Below are positions 46,652 through 55,385 of a DNA stretch of 64,000 nucleotides, in pieces. Source of the stretch: Betaproteobacteria bacterium. GTDB lineage: Bacteria; Pseudomonadota; Gammaproteobacteria; Burkholderiales; Usitatibacteraceae. The stretch lies in the NCBI GenBank assembly GCA_016720855.1, contig JADKJU010000001.1, forward strand, positions 1,357,501-1,421,500, read 5' to 3'. Both the position numbers and the translations under genes were made by a program. The notes under the pieces were generated by a model. The model was not told the DNA's origin. It ran no database searches and was given only the letters and a program-made list of their open reading frames with translations. Numbering within the stretch: position 1 is the stretch's first letter; the number at the start of each line of letters is the position of its first letter.

Positions 46652-46908
46652 GAGTCTTCATCCCCACCCCGCTTCGCTCCTACACGGGTGATCGCGGCGA
46701 AGTCGAGGCCACGGGCGCCACGGTTGCCGAGGCGCTCCGGGATCTCGACGCGCGCTTCCCGGGCATCCGCTTCCGCATGATCGACGAACAGGACGCGATC
46801 CGGCGCCACATCCGCATCTGGGTGAACAAGGACGAGGCCCGAACGCTCGAGGCGTCGCTCGTGGAATCGGACGAGTTGATCATCTTCCAGGCGCTGAGCG
46901 GCGGCTGA
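46648..46908 (+). CDS. MoaD/ThiS-family ubiquitin-like protein
   Basis: 86 residues from the GTG at 46648, giving MRVFIPTPLRSYTGDRGEVEA. The beta-grasp pattern includes GATVAEALRDLDARFPGIRFRMID and ends IIFQALSGG with the terminal Gly-Gly that is adenylated or thiocarboxylated in MoaD, ThiS and related sulfur carriers. No E1-like (MoeB/ThiF), thiG or moaE gene is nearby. Coupling to the BNR propeller suggests that the two work together, but the process is unknown. Confidence 0.85.
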   Translation: MRVFIPTPLRSYTGDRGEVEATGATVAEALRDLDARFPGIRFRMIDEQDAIRRHIRIWVNKDEARTLEASLVESDELIIFQALSGG

Positions 46909-47016
46909 GTCACCGGGAGGAGCCGGCCGTGGCCGTCGAGGCAAAGGCGGCACCGGCCGAAAGCCATGCGGAGGCACGCCGCCCTCGTCGGCGGCGATTT
47001 CCGGGAACGGCCGACG

Positions 47017-48357
47017 CTAGCGCTCCCCGAGGACTTCCAGCACGAGCGACCGCGCATCCACACGTGCACCGATGCGTGCCAGCAGCAGGAAACTCCCCAC
47101 CAGCTTGCGGTGCAGGAAAATCGTCTCCGGCGGCGGCGCGCGTACGAGGCCCTGCCGGAAGGCGAGGTCGTAGCCGAGATCCCGGACTCTCGCGGGCAGG
47201 CCCGAGGCCGGAAAATCATAGCGGCCGCGGTGCCGAAGGGGCTCGCAGACGAGGAAGATCACGTCCGTCACGGCCTTGAGCCGCTCGGGAGAATCCCCGG
47301 GAGCCGCGTAGCCGATACTGATGGCCCCCTGCGCCACGGCCTCGCGCTCGCCCGCTATCACCGCCCGCGTCATACGCGCGTACTTCGTCACGAACTCCCC
47401 GGGAAAGCGCATCGTGGCGCCGAAGTCGAGCAAAACGATCCGTCCGCTCTCCGGCTGCCACAGGTAGTTGGCAAAATTGGGGTCCGTCTGCATGACCCGG
47501 AACTCGAAGAGCTCGCGGAAGAGCAGGCGCTCGAGCAGCGTGCCCACCGCGTCGCGTTTCAACTGGGAGGCTGTGGCCAATGACTCGAGCGGCTCGCCCT
47601 CCATGAAATCCATGGCCATGACGCGCGGCGTGGTGAGGTCCCAGTGCACGCACGGCACCAGCAATCCCGGCTCGTCGGCGACGAGCTTCGCATAGCGCTC
47701 GAGGAAGCGGCCCTCGCTCTCGTAGTCGGCCTCCTGCGCGAGCTGGCGTTTGGCCTCGGCCGCCATGCCCGCCACGTCGATGCCCAGCGGCAGCAGGTTG
47801 AAGAGCCGCAGCAGCACCGCGACGTTGTCCACGTCGCTCGCGATCGAGCGGGCCACCCCCGGGTACTGGATCTTGAGGGCGAGGTCGCGGCCGTTCGACG
47901 CGATTGCGCGATGCACCTGCCCGATCGAAGCGGCGGCGATGGGCTCCCAGTCGAATTGCGCGAACCGCTTCTCCCAGCCCTTGCCGTACTCGCGTCCGAG
48001 CACGCGGCGCACTTGCTGCGGCGGCATGGGCACGGCTTGGGACCGCAGAACCGAGAGCGCCCGGGCAAACTCGGGCGGCAGGACGTCCTCGCCCTGCAGG
48101 GAAACGAGCTGGCCGATTTTCATGGCCGCGCCACGCAGGCGCGCGAGGCGCGCGGCCAGACGCTTTGCGTTGGGAGCGGACAGGAGCGCGGCGCCGAACT
48201 CGGCCGCCTCCCCGCGGGCGAGACGGCGAATTCCCTCGGCAGCGGCGCCCATGGCGAGTTCCCCCGCCGCCAAGCCGATCCGGGCCATGCGCTCGAGGCG
48301 GGACTGCGGGATCGGCGCGGGAGGCGGCTTTCGAGGCATGAACGCAGATTCGCCCAT
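47017..48357 (-). CDS. ABC1/UbiB-family atypical kinase
   Basis: 446 residues from 48357 (a start at 48339 is also possible). The UbiB signature appears as AAMKIGQLVSLQGEDVLPPEFARALSVLRSQAVPMPP (KxGQ motif), the ATP-pocket AAASIGQVHRA, the invariant lysine in DLALKIQYPGV, catalytic VMQTDPNFANYL, and metal-binding IVLLDFGAT. Relatives support ubiquinone biosynthesis or lipid homeostasis as ATPases. The C-terminal membrane helices of true UbiB are not obvious, placing it with soluble AarF-like proteins. The gene is divergent from the MFS gene at 48491. Confidence 0.9.
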   Translation of the reverse strand: MGESAFMPRKPPPAPIPQSRLERMARIGLAAGELAMGAAAEGIRRLARGEAAEFGAALLSAPNAKRLAARLARLRGAAMKIGQLVSLQGEDVLPPEFARALSVLRSQAVPMPPQQVRRVLGREYGKGWEKRFAQFDWEPIAAASIGQVHRAIASNGRDLALKIQYPGVARSIASDVDNVAVLLRLFNLLPLGIDVAGMAAEAKRQLAQEADYESEGRFLERYAKLVADEPGLLVPCVHWDLTTPRVMAMDFMEGEPLESLATASQLKRDAVGTLLERLLFRELFEFRVMQTDPNFANYLWQPESGRIVLLDFGATMRFPGEFVTKYARMTRAVIAGEREAVAQGAISIGYAAPGDSPERLKAVTDVIFLVCEPLRHRGRYDFPASGLPARVRDLGYDLAFRQGLVRAPPPETIFLHRKLVGSFLLLARIGARVDARSLVLEVLGER

Positions 48358-48490
48358 CGCCCGTCCGGGAACAAGCCCCTGTCCGACGAGCCGCCATCCG
48401 CCGGGACCCCGAGTTCGGCGCCGGTCGGTGGAAGGTCGGCTGGTCGCGGCACGGGACGGCGCCGCGAACTGCGCCGTGACGAGGGCCGCT

Positions 48491-49687
48491 ATGATGGCGG
48501 CGGAACCAGTCCGCCGCCTCATGTCCCCGCCCGCCTCCCCGAACAGGACCATCGTCCTTCTCTCCCTCGCCGCCTTCGCGAGCGCGGCCTCGATGCGCGT
48601 GATGGACGCCTTGCTCGTGCGCGTATCCACCGAGTACGGCATCGGTCTCGCCTCGGCCTCGAACGCAGTCACGGTGTTTGCCATCCTGTACGGGCTGCTG
48701 CAACTCGTGATGGGGCCGCTGGGCGACCGGCACGGAAAGCTGCGCGTCATCGCGGCGGCTTGCGGCGCGGCGGCGGTCGCGAGCCTCGCCTGCGCGGCCG
48801 CGCCCACCTACGCCACCCTCCTCCTCGCGCGCGCCGCGACGGGGGCGAGCTGCGCGTGCGTCATTCCGCTCTCGATGGCCTGGGTTGGCGATACCACGCC
48901 CTACGAGACGCGCCAGGGCGTGCTGGCGCGCTTCCTCCTCGGACAGATCATCGGGCTCTCGGCCGGCGCGGCCCTCGGGGGCTTCGCCGCGGAAAGCGGC
49001 TACTGGCAGTGGCCCTTCGCGGCGCTGGCGGCGTGGTTCCTCGTCGTGGGCGCGATCCTCGGCCGCGCGGCGTGGCGGCAACCGTCGGGCGCGCACGAGG
49101 CGCCCGGCAACCTGGTCGCGAACCTCCTGGAAGTGCTGCGCACGCCGGGTGTTGCGCGGATCGTGATCACCGTCTTCCTCGAAGGAGTCGTGCTGATGGG
49201 CGGGCTCGCCTTCGTGGCCACCCACCTTCACCAGGCGCGCGGTGCCTCCATGCCCGTGGCCGGCGCCATGTTCTTCGCCGTGAGCGCGGGCGGCGTGGTC
49301 TTCGCGTACTTCGCGCGCCACATCGTCCCGGTTCTCGGCGAAGCGCGCCTGGCTGCGCTGGGCACCGTCGTCATCGCCGTCTCGGTTCTCGGCATCGCGT
49401 GGGCTCCCTCGCTTTCCGCGGCGCCGGTGACATGCTTCGGTACGGGGCTCGGCTTCTACATGCTGCACAACACGCTGCAGACCAACGCCACCCAGATGGC
49501 GTCCACGCGGCGGGGCGCGGCCGTGGCGCTCTTCGCGTCGCTCTTCTTCCTCGGGCAGTCGGTGGGCGTCGCGCTGGCAGGCCGGCTCGCGGAAGGAATC
49601 GGCACCGACTGGACGCTCACGATCTCCGCGCTGGCGATGTTGCCGGTCGGGATCGGGTTCGCTTTCTTCGGGGCCAGGCGGAAGTGA
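48491..49687 (+). CDS. MFS transporter
   Basis: 398-residue, twelve-helix major facilitator. Motif A is GPLGDRHGKLRVI, and a conserved mid-protein segment is LLARAATGASCACVIPLSMAWVGD. GAGGG lies five bases before the ATG at 48491; a second ATG at 48521 is possible. The substrate is unknown. The short divergent spacer to the UbiB-like gene (133 bases) probably holds both promoters. It ends 35 bases from the convergent tctA. Confidence 0.82.
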   Translation: MMAAEPVRRLMSPPASPNRTIVLLSLAAFASAASMRVMDALLVRVSTEYGIGLASASNAVTVFAILYGLLQLVMGPLGDRHGKLRVIAAACGAAAVASLACAAAPTYATLLLARAATGASCACVIPLSMAWVGDTTPYETRQGVLARFLLGQIIGLSAGAALGGFAAESGYWQWPFAALAAWFLVVGAILGRAAWRQPSGAHEAPGNLVANLLEVLRTPGVARIVITVFLEGVVLMGGLAFVATHLHQARGASMPVAGAMFFAVSAGGVVFAYFARHIVPVLGEARLAALGTVVIAVSVLGIAWAPSLSAAPVTCFGTGLGFYMLHNTLQTNATQMASTRRGAAVALFASLFFLGQSVGVALAGRLAEGIGTDWTLTISALAMLPVGIGFAFFGARRK

Positions 49688-49722
49688 CCGGCCGGAATGC
49701 CGAGGGCGGCCGCGCCTCGTTC

Positions 49723-51225
49723 CTATTCTTCCTCCTGCCGCCTGCGGTGCAGCAGCAGCCCCCCGACCAGGATGGTGACGGTAACGCACAGGATCCCCAG
49801 CGACATCGGCCGATCGAGGAAGATTCCGAACGACCCGCGCGAGATGGTGAGCGTCTGGCGCAGTGACTGCTCCGCCAGCGGCCCGAGGACGAGCGCGAGA
49901 ACGAGCGCCGCGGGCGAGTAGCCATAGAGCTTCATGAAGAACCCGAAGAGGCCGGCGGCGAACATCAGCCACGTCTCGATCATGCTGCCGTTCACGCTGT
50001 AGGTGCCGAGGGTGCAGATGAGAATCACGGCGGGCGCGAGGATCCGGTAGGGGACCTTGATCATCTGCACGAACAGCGGGATGGCGAAGATGTTGAGCGC
50101 GAGCAGCGCCATGTTGCCGAGGTACATGCTGGCGATGAGGCCCCAGGCGAATTCGGGCTTCTGCGTCATGAGCAGCGGCCCCGGCGTGAGCCCCCACATG
50201 AGGAAGGCGGCGAGCAGCACGGCCGTCGAGGCCGAACCGGGCAGGCCGAGGGAGAGCAGAGGCACCATCGCGCCCGACGAGGCCGCGTTGTTGGCCGCCT
50301 CCGGGCCCACCAGACCCGCCATCGCGCCCTTGCCGAATTTCTCCGGCGTCCGGGAGACGGCCTTCTCGAGCGAGTACGACATGAGCGAGGCGATGGTGGC
50401 GCCTGCGCCCGGGATGACGCCGATGACGAAGCCCAGTACCGAGCCGCGGATCACGGTGAACTTGGTCTCGGCGTAATCGCGCCACTCCGGCCAGAAGCGC
50501 TTCTCCTTCTGGTACTGGACGATGCCCCCGGCCCCCGAGAGATGCAGCCCCTGGTAGAAGGCGTAGTAGAGTTCGCCGAGGCCGAACAGGCCGATGGCGA
50601 TCGGGATGAAGTCGATGCCGCCGATCATCTCCGCGGACCGGAACGTGAAGCGCGTCTGGCCCGTCTCGAGGTCGACCCCGACCGTGCCGAGCGCAAAGCC
50701 GATCAACGCCGAGATCACGCCATAGCGCCAGTTGCCGTCGATCATCACGATGAGCGTCATCAGCCCCATCATGACGAGGAGAAAGAACTCCGGCGGGCCG
50801 AAGCTGCGCGTCACCAGCGCGAACAGCGGCGCCAGCACCGTGATCAGGATGACGCCGAACGTGCCGCCGATGAACGACGCGACCGCCTGCATCACCAGCG
50901 CCGGCCCGGCGCGGCCCTGCTGCGCGAGGGGATAGCCGTCGAAGGTGCTCGCGACGGTGGCGGAATCCCCCGGCGTGTTGATCAGGATCGAGGTGATCGT
51001 CCCGCCGTACATCGACCCGTAGTAGATCGCCGAGAGCATGATCACGGCGCCCGTCGGATTCATGCCGTAGGTGATGGGCAGGAGGATCGCGATCCCCGCG
51101 GCGGGGCCGAATCCCGGGATGATGCCCACGATCATGCCGAGCATGACGCCGGCGAAGAGGAAGGCGAGGTTGATCGGTGTTATGGCGACCGACAGCCCGA
51201 GCAGCAGGTTGGCGAAAATATCCAT
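49723..51225 (-). CDS. tctA: Tripartite tricarboxylate transporter large permease
   Basis: 500-residue TctA subunit with about twelve helices. The conserved GMIVGIIPGFGPAAGIAILLP and GVIPGAGATIASLMSYSLEKAVSR repeats (the two GIIPG-type substrate loops) and GNWRYGVISALIGF are present. It mediates sodium- or proton-coupled uptake of a carboxylate delivered by the receptor at 51754-52746. The ATG at 51225 overlaps the tctB stop by one base. Confidence 0.95.
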   Translation of the reverse strand: MDIFANLLLGLSVAITPINLAFLFAGVMLGMIVGIIPGFGPAAGIAILLPITYGMNPTGAVIMLSAIYYGSMYGGTITSILINTPGDSATVASTFDGYPLAQQGRAGPALVMQAVASFIGGTFGVILITVLAPLFALVTRSFGPPEFFLLVMMGLMTLIVMIDGNWRYGVISALIGFALGTVGVDLETGQTRFTFRSAEMIGGIDFIPIAIGLFGLGELYYAFYQGLHLSGAGGIVQYQKEKRFWPEWRDYAETKFTVIRGSVLGFVIGVIPGAGATIASLMSYSLEKAVSRTPEKFGKGAMAGLVGPEAANNAASSGAMVPLLSLGLPGSASTAVLLAAFLMWGLTPGPLLMTQKPEFAWGLIASMYLGNMALLALNIFAIPLFVQMIKVPYRILAPAVILICTLGTYSVNGSMIETWLMFAAGLFGFFMKLYGYSPAALVLALVLGPLAEQSLRQTLTISRGSFGIFLDRPMSLGILCVTVTILVGGLLLHRRRQEEE

Positions 51226-51740
51226 CAGAACGGGAGCGGCAGCATGCCGCGCGGCATCGAGGCCCTGAGCCACACGTCGAACACCACGTAGATGCCGAGC
51301 GGCAGGAGAACGGAGATGAGCGCGTTCTGCAGGGGGCGCCCGCGGTTGAGGATCCACAGCGCGGCAGCCATGAAGACCATCATGGACACGAGGCCCCCGA
51401 GAAGGTCGAGCAACGCGACGAGCACGCCGGAGAGCAGCGCAAGCACGGCGGCGCCGCGCCAGGCGGGCGACACGGCCTGCTCGTCGGGCAGGTGCCTCAT
51501 GTCCGCGTACAGGCTGAGCGCGCACATCGCGACGAGCGACACGCCGATGATGCGCGGCAGGAATCCCGGCCCGAGCCGCCCGGTCGAGGACAGGTAGCTC
51601 AGTTCGGTGAACGCGATGTACGTGTAGAAGGCGGCCAGGAACAGGACCGCCAGGAGGAATCCCGCGCGCAGCGCACGCGCGCCCGCCGTGCCCTGCGCCG
51701 GTGCGGCGGAATCGCCGCCGGGTCCGTTCGTGGTCTGCAC
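51225..51740 (-). CDS. tctB: Tripartite tricarboxylate transporter small permease
   Basis: 171-residue four-helix membrane protein (LLAVLFLAAFYTYIAF, IIGVSLVAMCALSLY, GAAVLALLSGVLVALLDLL, LISVLLPLGIYVVFDVWL), with the FLPRIIGV segment typical of TctB. It sits between receptor and TctA genes in the usual C-B-A order. Confidence 0.9.
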   Translation of the reverse strand: MQTTNGPGGDSAAPAQGTAGARALRAGFLLAVLFLAAFYTYIAFTELSYLSSTGRLGPGFLPRIIGVSLVAMCALSLYADMRHLPDEQAVSPAWRGAAVLALLSGVLVALLDLLGGLVSMMVFMAAALWILNRGRPLQNALISVLLPLGIYVVFDVWLRASMPRGMLPLPF

Positions 51741-51753
51741 TTCGAATCAGCCT

Positions 51754-52746
51754 CTACTTGATCGCACCCGACTTCTTCAGGATATCGGCGAACGTGCCCT
51801 GCGTCCGCTGCAGGAAGGCGCGGAAGTCCTCGCCATAGAGGACATTCTCGGTGAGCAGCTGCTTGTCGATGTATTCCTTCCATTCCGGCGTCTGGACAAT
51901 CTTCCTGACCGTTTCGATCCACCAGGCCTGCGCCTCCTTCGGCACGCCGGGCGGCAGGACCAGCCCGCGCGGCATCGAAATGCCCAGGTCGTAGCCCTCT
52001 TCCGCCAAAGTCGGAACGTTGCCGAGCACCTTGGGCGTCTTCTTGCCGGTGAAGGCGATCGCTCTCAGGTCACCCGACTGCAGCAGGCCGAGCACCTCGC
52101 CCGGGTTCGACATCGCCGCTTCGATCGCGCCGGACAGCAGCGCGGTGATCAGCTCGCCCTGCTTGTTGAACGCCACGTACTCGAACTTGAATCCGGCCCG
52201 TTCGGAGAGCAGCTTCGGCACGATGAACTCGACATTGACCGTGCCGATGCCGCCGATCGACGGCGATTTCGCCTTGGATTGGTCGATGAACTCGCGCAAC
52301 GTCCTGATCTTCGACTTGCCGTTCACCAGGATCACCCCGTCGTCGGAGGCGAGCAGCGCGATCGGCGTGAAGCTGGCCGCGTGCCACGGCGTATTGGCCT
52401 GGAGCGGCGTGGTGATGAAACTGCCGCTGGTCGAGGTGATGTGGTACGGGTTGCCCGTCTGGCTGAAGACATAGCCCCAGCCCTTCGCCCCGCTTCCCCC
52501 GGCACGGTTCTCGGGGACGATGTTGTCGGGATAGTACTTGTACTTCTCGATGATGGAGATGAGGGTTCGAGACATGATGTCGTTGCCTCCGCCCGGCCCG
52601 AAGGCGATCGTCCAGTCGAGGCGCTTGCTCGGGTACTTGTCCTGGGCCGAAGCCGGGGCGTTCGCGATGACGGCGAATGCCAGCAGGGCCGAAAGCAAGG
52701 CGATGCCGCACTTACGCGAGCCCTTGTAAAAGCCGTTGATAGTCAT
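51754..52746 (-). CDS. tctC: Bug-family (TctC) receptor of the TctCBA system
   Basis: 330 residues. The signal peptide ends at NAPASAQ. The mature part carries KRLDWTIAFGPGGGNDIMSRTLISIIEKY, NIVPENRAGGSGAKGWGY and GGIGTVNVEFIVPKLLSE. It is an unusual Bug protein in that the aromatic motif PDGYT is replaced by NPYHITSTSGS, so ligand contacts differ from the two other Bug proteins in the window. GGGAGAAAG precedes the ATG at 52746. Confidence 0.9.
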   Translation of the reverse strand: MTINGFYKGSRKCGIALLSALLAFAVIANAPASAQDKYPSKRLDWTIAFGPGGGNDIMSRTLISIIEKYKYYPDNIVPENRAGGSGAKGWGYVFSQTGNPYHITSTSGSFITTPLQANTPWHAASFTPIALLASDDGVILVNGKSKIRTLREFIDQSKAKSPSIGGIGTVNVEFIVPKLLSERAGFKFEYVAFNKQGELITALLSGAIEAAMSNPGEVLGLLQSGDLRAIAFTGKKTPKVLGNVPTLAEEGYDLGISMPRGLVLPPGVPKEAQAWWIETVRKIVQTPEWKEYIDKQLLTENVLYGEDFRAFLQRTQGTFADILKKSGAIK

Positions 52747-53049
52747 GGTGGAGCTTTCTCCCTGTGGGTCTGGTCTGGCGCCCTGCGGCCGTCGGCGATC
52801 GGCGATCGGCGGAACAACCCATCCGCACTCTGTGGCTTCGGCGGATCCGGATCATCATAGGACCCGCAAGAGTTGCGGGCAAGCCATTGTCCCGTCACGC
52901 GATGCGGGAGCCCGGCGCGGATTCGATCATGAATGACCTTCGGCATTGCAATCGCGTCCCTTTGGCTCGCACAATCCCGATGATCACTTTCTTCACGCGC
53001 ATTCCCAGCGGCGCGAAAGCGCCACTCTCGAAGGAAAGGAAGCAAAGCA
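52747..53049. other. 303-base divergent intergenic region
   Basis: Lies between tctC (minus) and the aldolase gene (plus) and must carry both promoters and any shared operator. It contains a short tandem GGCGATC repeat near 52790-52810 (three partial copies) and the aldolase ribosome binding site AAAGGAAG (53036-53043). No convincing -35/-10 pair or coding sequence is seen. Confidence 0.5.
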
Positions 53050-53922
53050 ATGGCTGAAATACCTCGCCTCAATGGCGCGATCAGGGCGCTCGAGCAGGGC
53101 AAGCCCACTTTTGTCACTTTCTCGCCGCCCGAGGTCGGCATGGCGCAGGCGATCAATGCAGCGCCGTACGATGCCGTGGTGTTCGAGATGGAGCACAACC
53201 CGTACGACATCCAGTTGCTGCGCGACTGCATGCAGTACATGCTCGACCGCAGGCAGATCGCGAACTCGGGCAGCATCGCGCCGGCAGTGACGCCGATGGT
53301 GCGCATACCCGCGAACGGCGGCGAAATGAACCAGTTCCTCGCCAAGCAGGTGCTCGATATCGGCGTCTACGGCGTCATCTGGCCGCATGTCAGCACCGTG
53401 GAAGAGGCCCGCAACGCCGTCGCCGCATGCCGCTATCCGCGTCCCCCGTCGGCGCCGCTGTATGAGCCGGCGGGCCAGCGCGGCGACGCGCCGAAGAATG
53501 CGGCGCCGTACTGGGGCCTTACTGCGCAGGAGTATTACGCCCGCGCCGATGTCTGGCCGCTGAATCCCAAGGGCGAAATCCTGGTCGGCATCCAGTGCGA
53601 GGAAGCCAAGGCGATCAAGAACCTGCCGAAGATACTCGAACAGGTGCCCGGAATTGGCTACGTCCTGATCGGGGAAGGCGACCTGTCGCAGGATCTCGGC
53701 TTTCCGCGGCAGTACGAGCACCCGACCGTGGCAGCGGCGATCGACGAGATTCTCGCCATCTGCAAGGCGCACAACGTGGTCTGCGGCCATCCTCACGCCA
53801 ACGCAAAGAATGTCGACGAGCTGGTGGCCAAGGGATACCGCTGGCTGATGACCTTGCCGACCCTTTCCTTCGCGGGGCTCGAAAAAGGCCTCAAGGCTGC
53901 AGGCAGGGCGCCGGTTTCGTAG
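53050..53922 (+). CDS. HpcH/HpaI aldolase/citrate lyase family protein
   Basis: 290-residue TIM-barrel class II aldolase. VVFEMEHNPYDIQLLRDCMQYM is the family's catalytic-histidine region, MVRIPANGG is the substrate-arginine strand, and IGVQCEEAKAI-like LVGIQCEEAKAIKNLPKIL holds the metal-binding glutamate; YVLIGEGDLSQDLGFP resembles the Asp metal ligand motif. It probably cleaves a 2-keto-3-deoxy or 4-hydroxy-2-oxo acid. Divergence from tctCBA suggests that it acts on the imported carboxylate or its product. A good terminator follows. Confidence 0.88.
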   Translation: MAEIPRLNGAIRALEQGKPTFVTFSPPEVGMAQAINAAPYDAVVFEMEHNPYDIQLLRDCMQYMLDRRQIANSGSIAPAVTPMVRIPANGGEMNQFLAKQVLDIGVYGVIWPHVSTVEEARNAVAACRYPRPPSAPLYEPAGQRGDAPKNAAPYWGLTAQEYYARADVWPLNPKGEILVGIQCEEAKAIKNLPKILEQVPGIGYVLIGEGDLSQDLGFPRQYEHPTVAAAIDEILAICKAHNVVCGHPHANAKNVDELVAKGYRWLMTLPTLSFAGLEKGLKAAGRAPVS

Positions 53923-53953
53923 CCCTGCGTTGCGTTCCGGGAACCGGAAAGGA

Positions 53954-53979
53954 AAACAGCCCGGGGAACCGGGCTGTTT
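53954..53979 (+). terminator. Rho-independent terminator of the aldolase gene
   Basis: AAACAGCCCGG (53954-53964) and CCGGGCTGTTT (53969-53979) form an 11-bp stem with a GGAA tetraloop, followed by CATTTCC. It begins 32 bases after the stop and is the clearest intrinsic terminator in the window. Confidence 0.85.
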
Positions 53980-54026
53980 CATTTCCGCAACTGCGCGGGT
54001 GCCGACGAATTCGTGCCGGTAGAGGC

Positions 54027-54440
54027 CTATTTCGTCGGCATTTCCGGAAACGCGGTCAACCCGTCGCCCTCGCAGGACCAGTTCGCACGCGAACCGGTGA
54101 AGATGCGCGCCTGCGGCTTGATCGGCGGCTCGACGTCGAGGGAGCCGGCCGGGATCAACACCATATCGGGGCCCGCCTGGCGCGGCAGACGGCTGCCGCA
54201 CGTGGCGCAGAAGCTGTTGGTGAACCGCGTGGCCTCGGGCACCTTGAACGATCGCACCTGCTCCTCGCCCGCGAGCCACTTGAGCGTGCCGGGCTGGAGG
54301 AAGAGGTTCGAGGCGTGGCCCGTTCCCGTCGCCTTGCGGCAGCGCGAGCAATGGCAATGCAGGAAGCGCACGGGCTCCCCGGTGACTTCGTACTTCACGG
54401 CGCCGCAAAGGCAGCCGCCTGTCAGGGTTGTCTGGGTCAT
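54027..54440 (-). CDS. GFA-family zinc protein (glutathione-dependent formaldehyde-activating enzyme-like)
   Basis: 137 residues. The Gfa fold's zinc ligands are all visible: Cys10 and Cys12 (GGCLCGAV), Cys29, Cys31 and Cys34 (FLHCHCSRCR), and Cys78 and Cys81 (SFCATCGS). Only a few members are proven to act on formaldehyde and glutathione, so the specific activity is open. The ATG at 54440 is used; a GTG nine bases earlier is possible. Confidence 0.9.
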   Translation of the reverse strand: MTQTTLTGGCLCGAVKYEVTGEPVRFLHCHCSRCRKATGTGHASNLFLQPGTLKWLAGEEQVRSFKVPEATRFTNSFCATCGSRLPRQAGPDMVLIPAGSLDVEPPIKPQARIFTGSRANWSCEGDGLTAFPEMPTK

Positions 54441-54545
54441 GGAGTTCACCGGTCGCTGATCTGGTTGCGGAACGCAGGAGTCTAGCGCGACGGGGGCCGA
54501 CAGGAAACCGCGTGGCGGCGACGGATCGCCATCGCCCTTGGCATG

Positions 54546-55247
54546 TCAGAAGCGCTCCACCCAGGGCCGCAGCTCGACCTCCCAGGTCCAGGCGCTGCGC
54601 GGCTGGCGAAGGATGTTCAGATAGTTGAGCGCGATCGCGTCCGGATCGAGCAGCGCGTCGGGCTTCGCCGGGTCGGCGCTGTGCGAGGGGCCGCGAATCC
54701 CGCCGTCGATCACGAAGTGCGCGACGTGAATGCCCTGCGGCGAGAGTTCGCGGGCCAGGCTCTGGGCAAGCCCGCGAAGAGCGAACTTGCCCATCGCAAA
54801 CGGCGCCGACTGCGCGTAGCCCTTGATGCTGGCCGAAGCGCCCGTGAAGAGGATCGCGCCGCGCCCCTTCGGCAGCATCCGCGCCACGGCCTGCTGCGCG
54901 ACCAGGAAAGCACCGAACGCGGTGACCTGCAATGCGCGCTGGACGTCGGCCGGAACGAGCTCGACGAACGGACCGCGACTGCGCGCGCTGGCGTTGTAGA
55001 CGACCACGTCCGGCGCGCCCTGCTCGCGGTCGACCTCGGCGAACAGGCGCGCGACCTGCGCCTCGTCCTGGGCGTCGCAAGCGAAGGGACGCGCGCCCGT
55101 TTCGGCGCACAGCGGCGCGAGCTTGGCGGTGTTTCGGGCAGCGACCGAGACGGCGAGACCCTCCTTCGCGAACAGCCGGGCAAGGGATGCACTCAGCCCC
55201 TGGCCGGCGCCGACGATCAGTGCGGACCTGTAGACGGGCATTTCCAT
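54546..55247 (-). CDS. Short-chain dehydrogenase/reductase with Phe in place of catalytic Tyr
   Basis: 233-residue Rossmann protein. The cofactor motif is SALIVGAGQGLSASLARLF and the NNAG equivalent is VVYNASARSRG. The catalytic serine region is GAILFTGASASIKG, but the YxxxK motif reads FAMGK (SAPFAMGKFALRGL), so Tyr is replaced by Phe while Lys is kept. GGAGGCC supports the ATG at 55247. It may be a non-canonical reductase or a binding protein. Confidence 0.87.
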   Translation of the reverse strand: MEMPVYRSALIVGAGQGLSASLARLFAKEGLAVSVAARNTAKLAPLCAETGARPFACDAQDEAQVARLFAEVDREQGAPDVVVYNASARSRGPFVELVPADVQRALQVTAFGAFLVAQQAVARMLPKGRGAILFTGASASIKGYAQSAPFAMGKFALRGLAQSLARELSPQGIHVAHFVIDGGIRGPSHSADPAKPDALLDPDAIALNYLNILRQPRSAWTWEVELRPWVERF

Positions 55248-55385
55248 GATGGCCTCCGATCTGCGGTACAAAGCGCTGTGCGGCGGGGAAACTCGAATGG
55301 GATGCTACATTGCCGAACGCTCCCCGCACCATCGCCTGCCCCATGGCGCGGGACCCTCTGATCGACAACCACACAGGAACGCCGC

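Noticed and set aside
47216..50485. Minus-strand frame of about 1090 codons spanning ubiB-like, MFS and tctA genes
   Set aside because: It crosses genes on both strands and is Arg/Gly-rich without motifs, a shadow frame.
52993..55374. Minus-strand frame of about 790 codons over the aldolase, GFA and SDR genes
   Set aside because: It overlaps three recognisable genes and the aldolase terminator; composition is artefactual.
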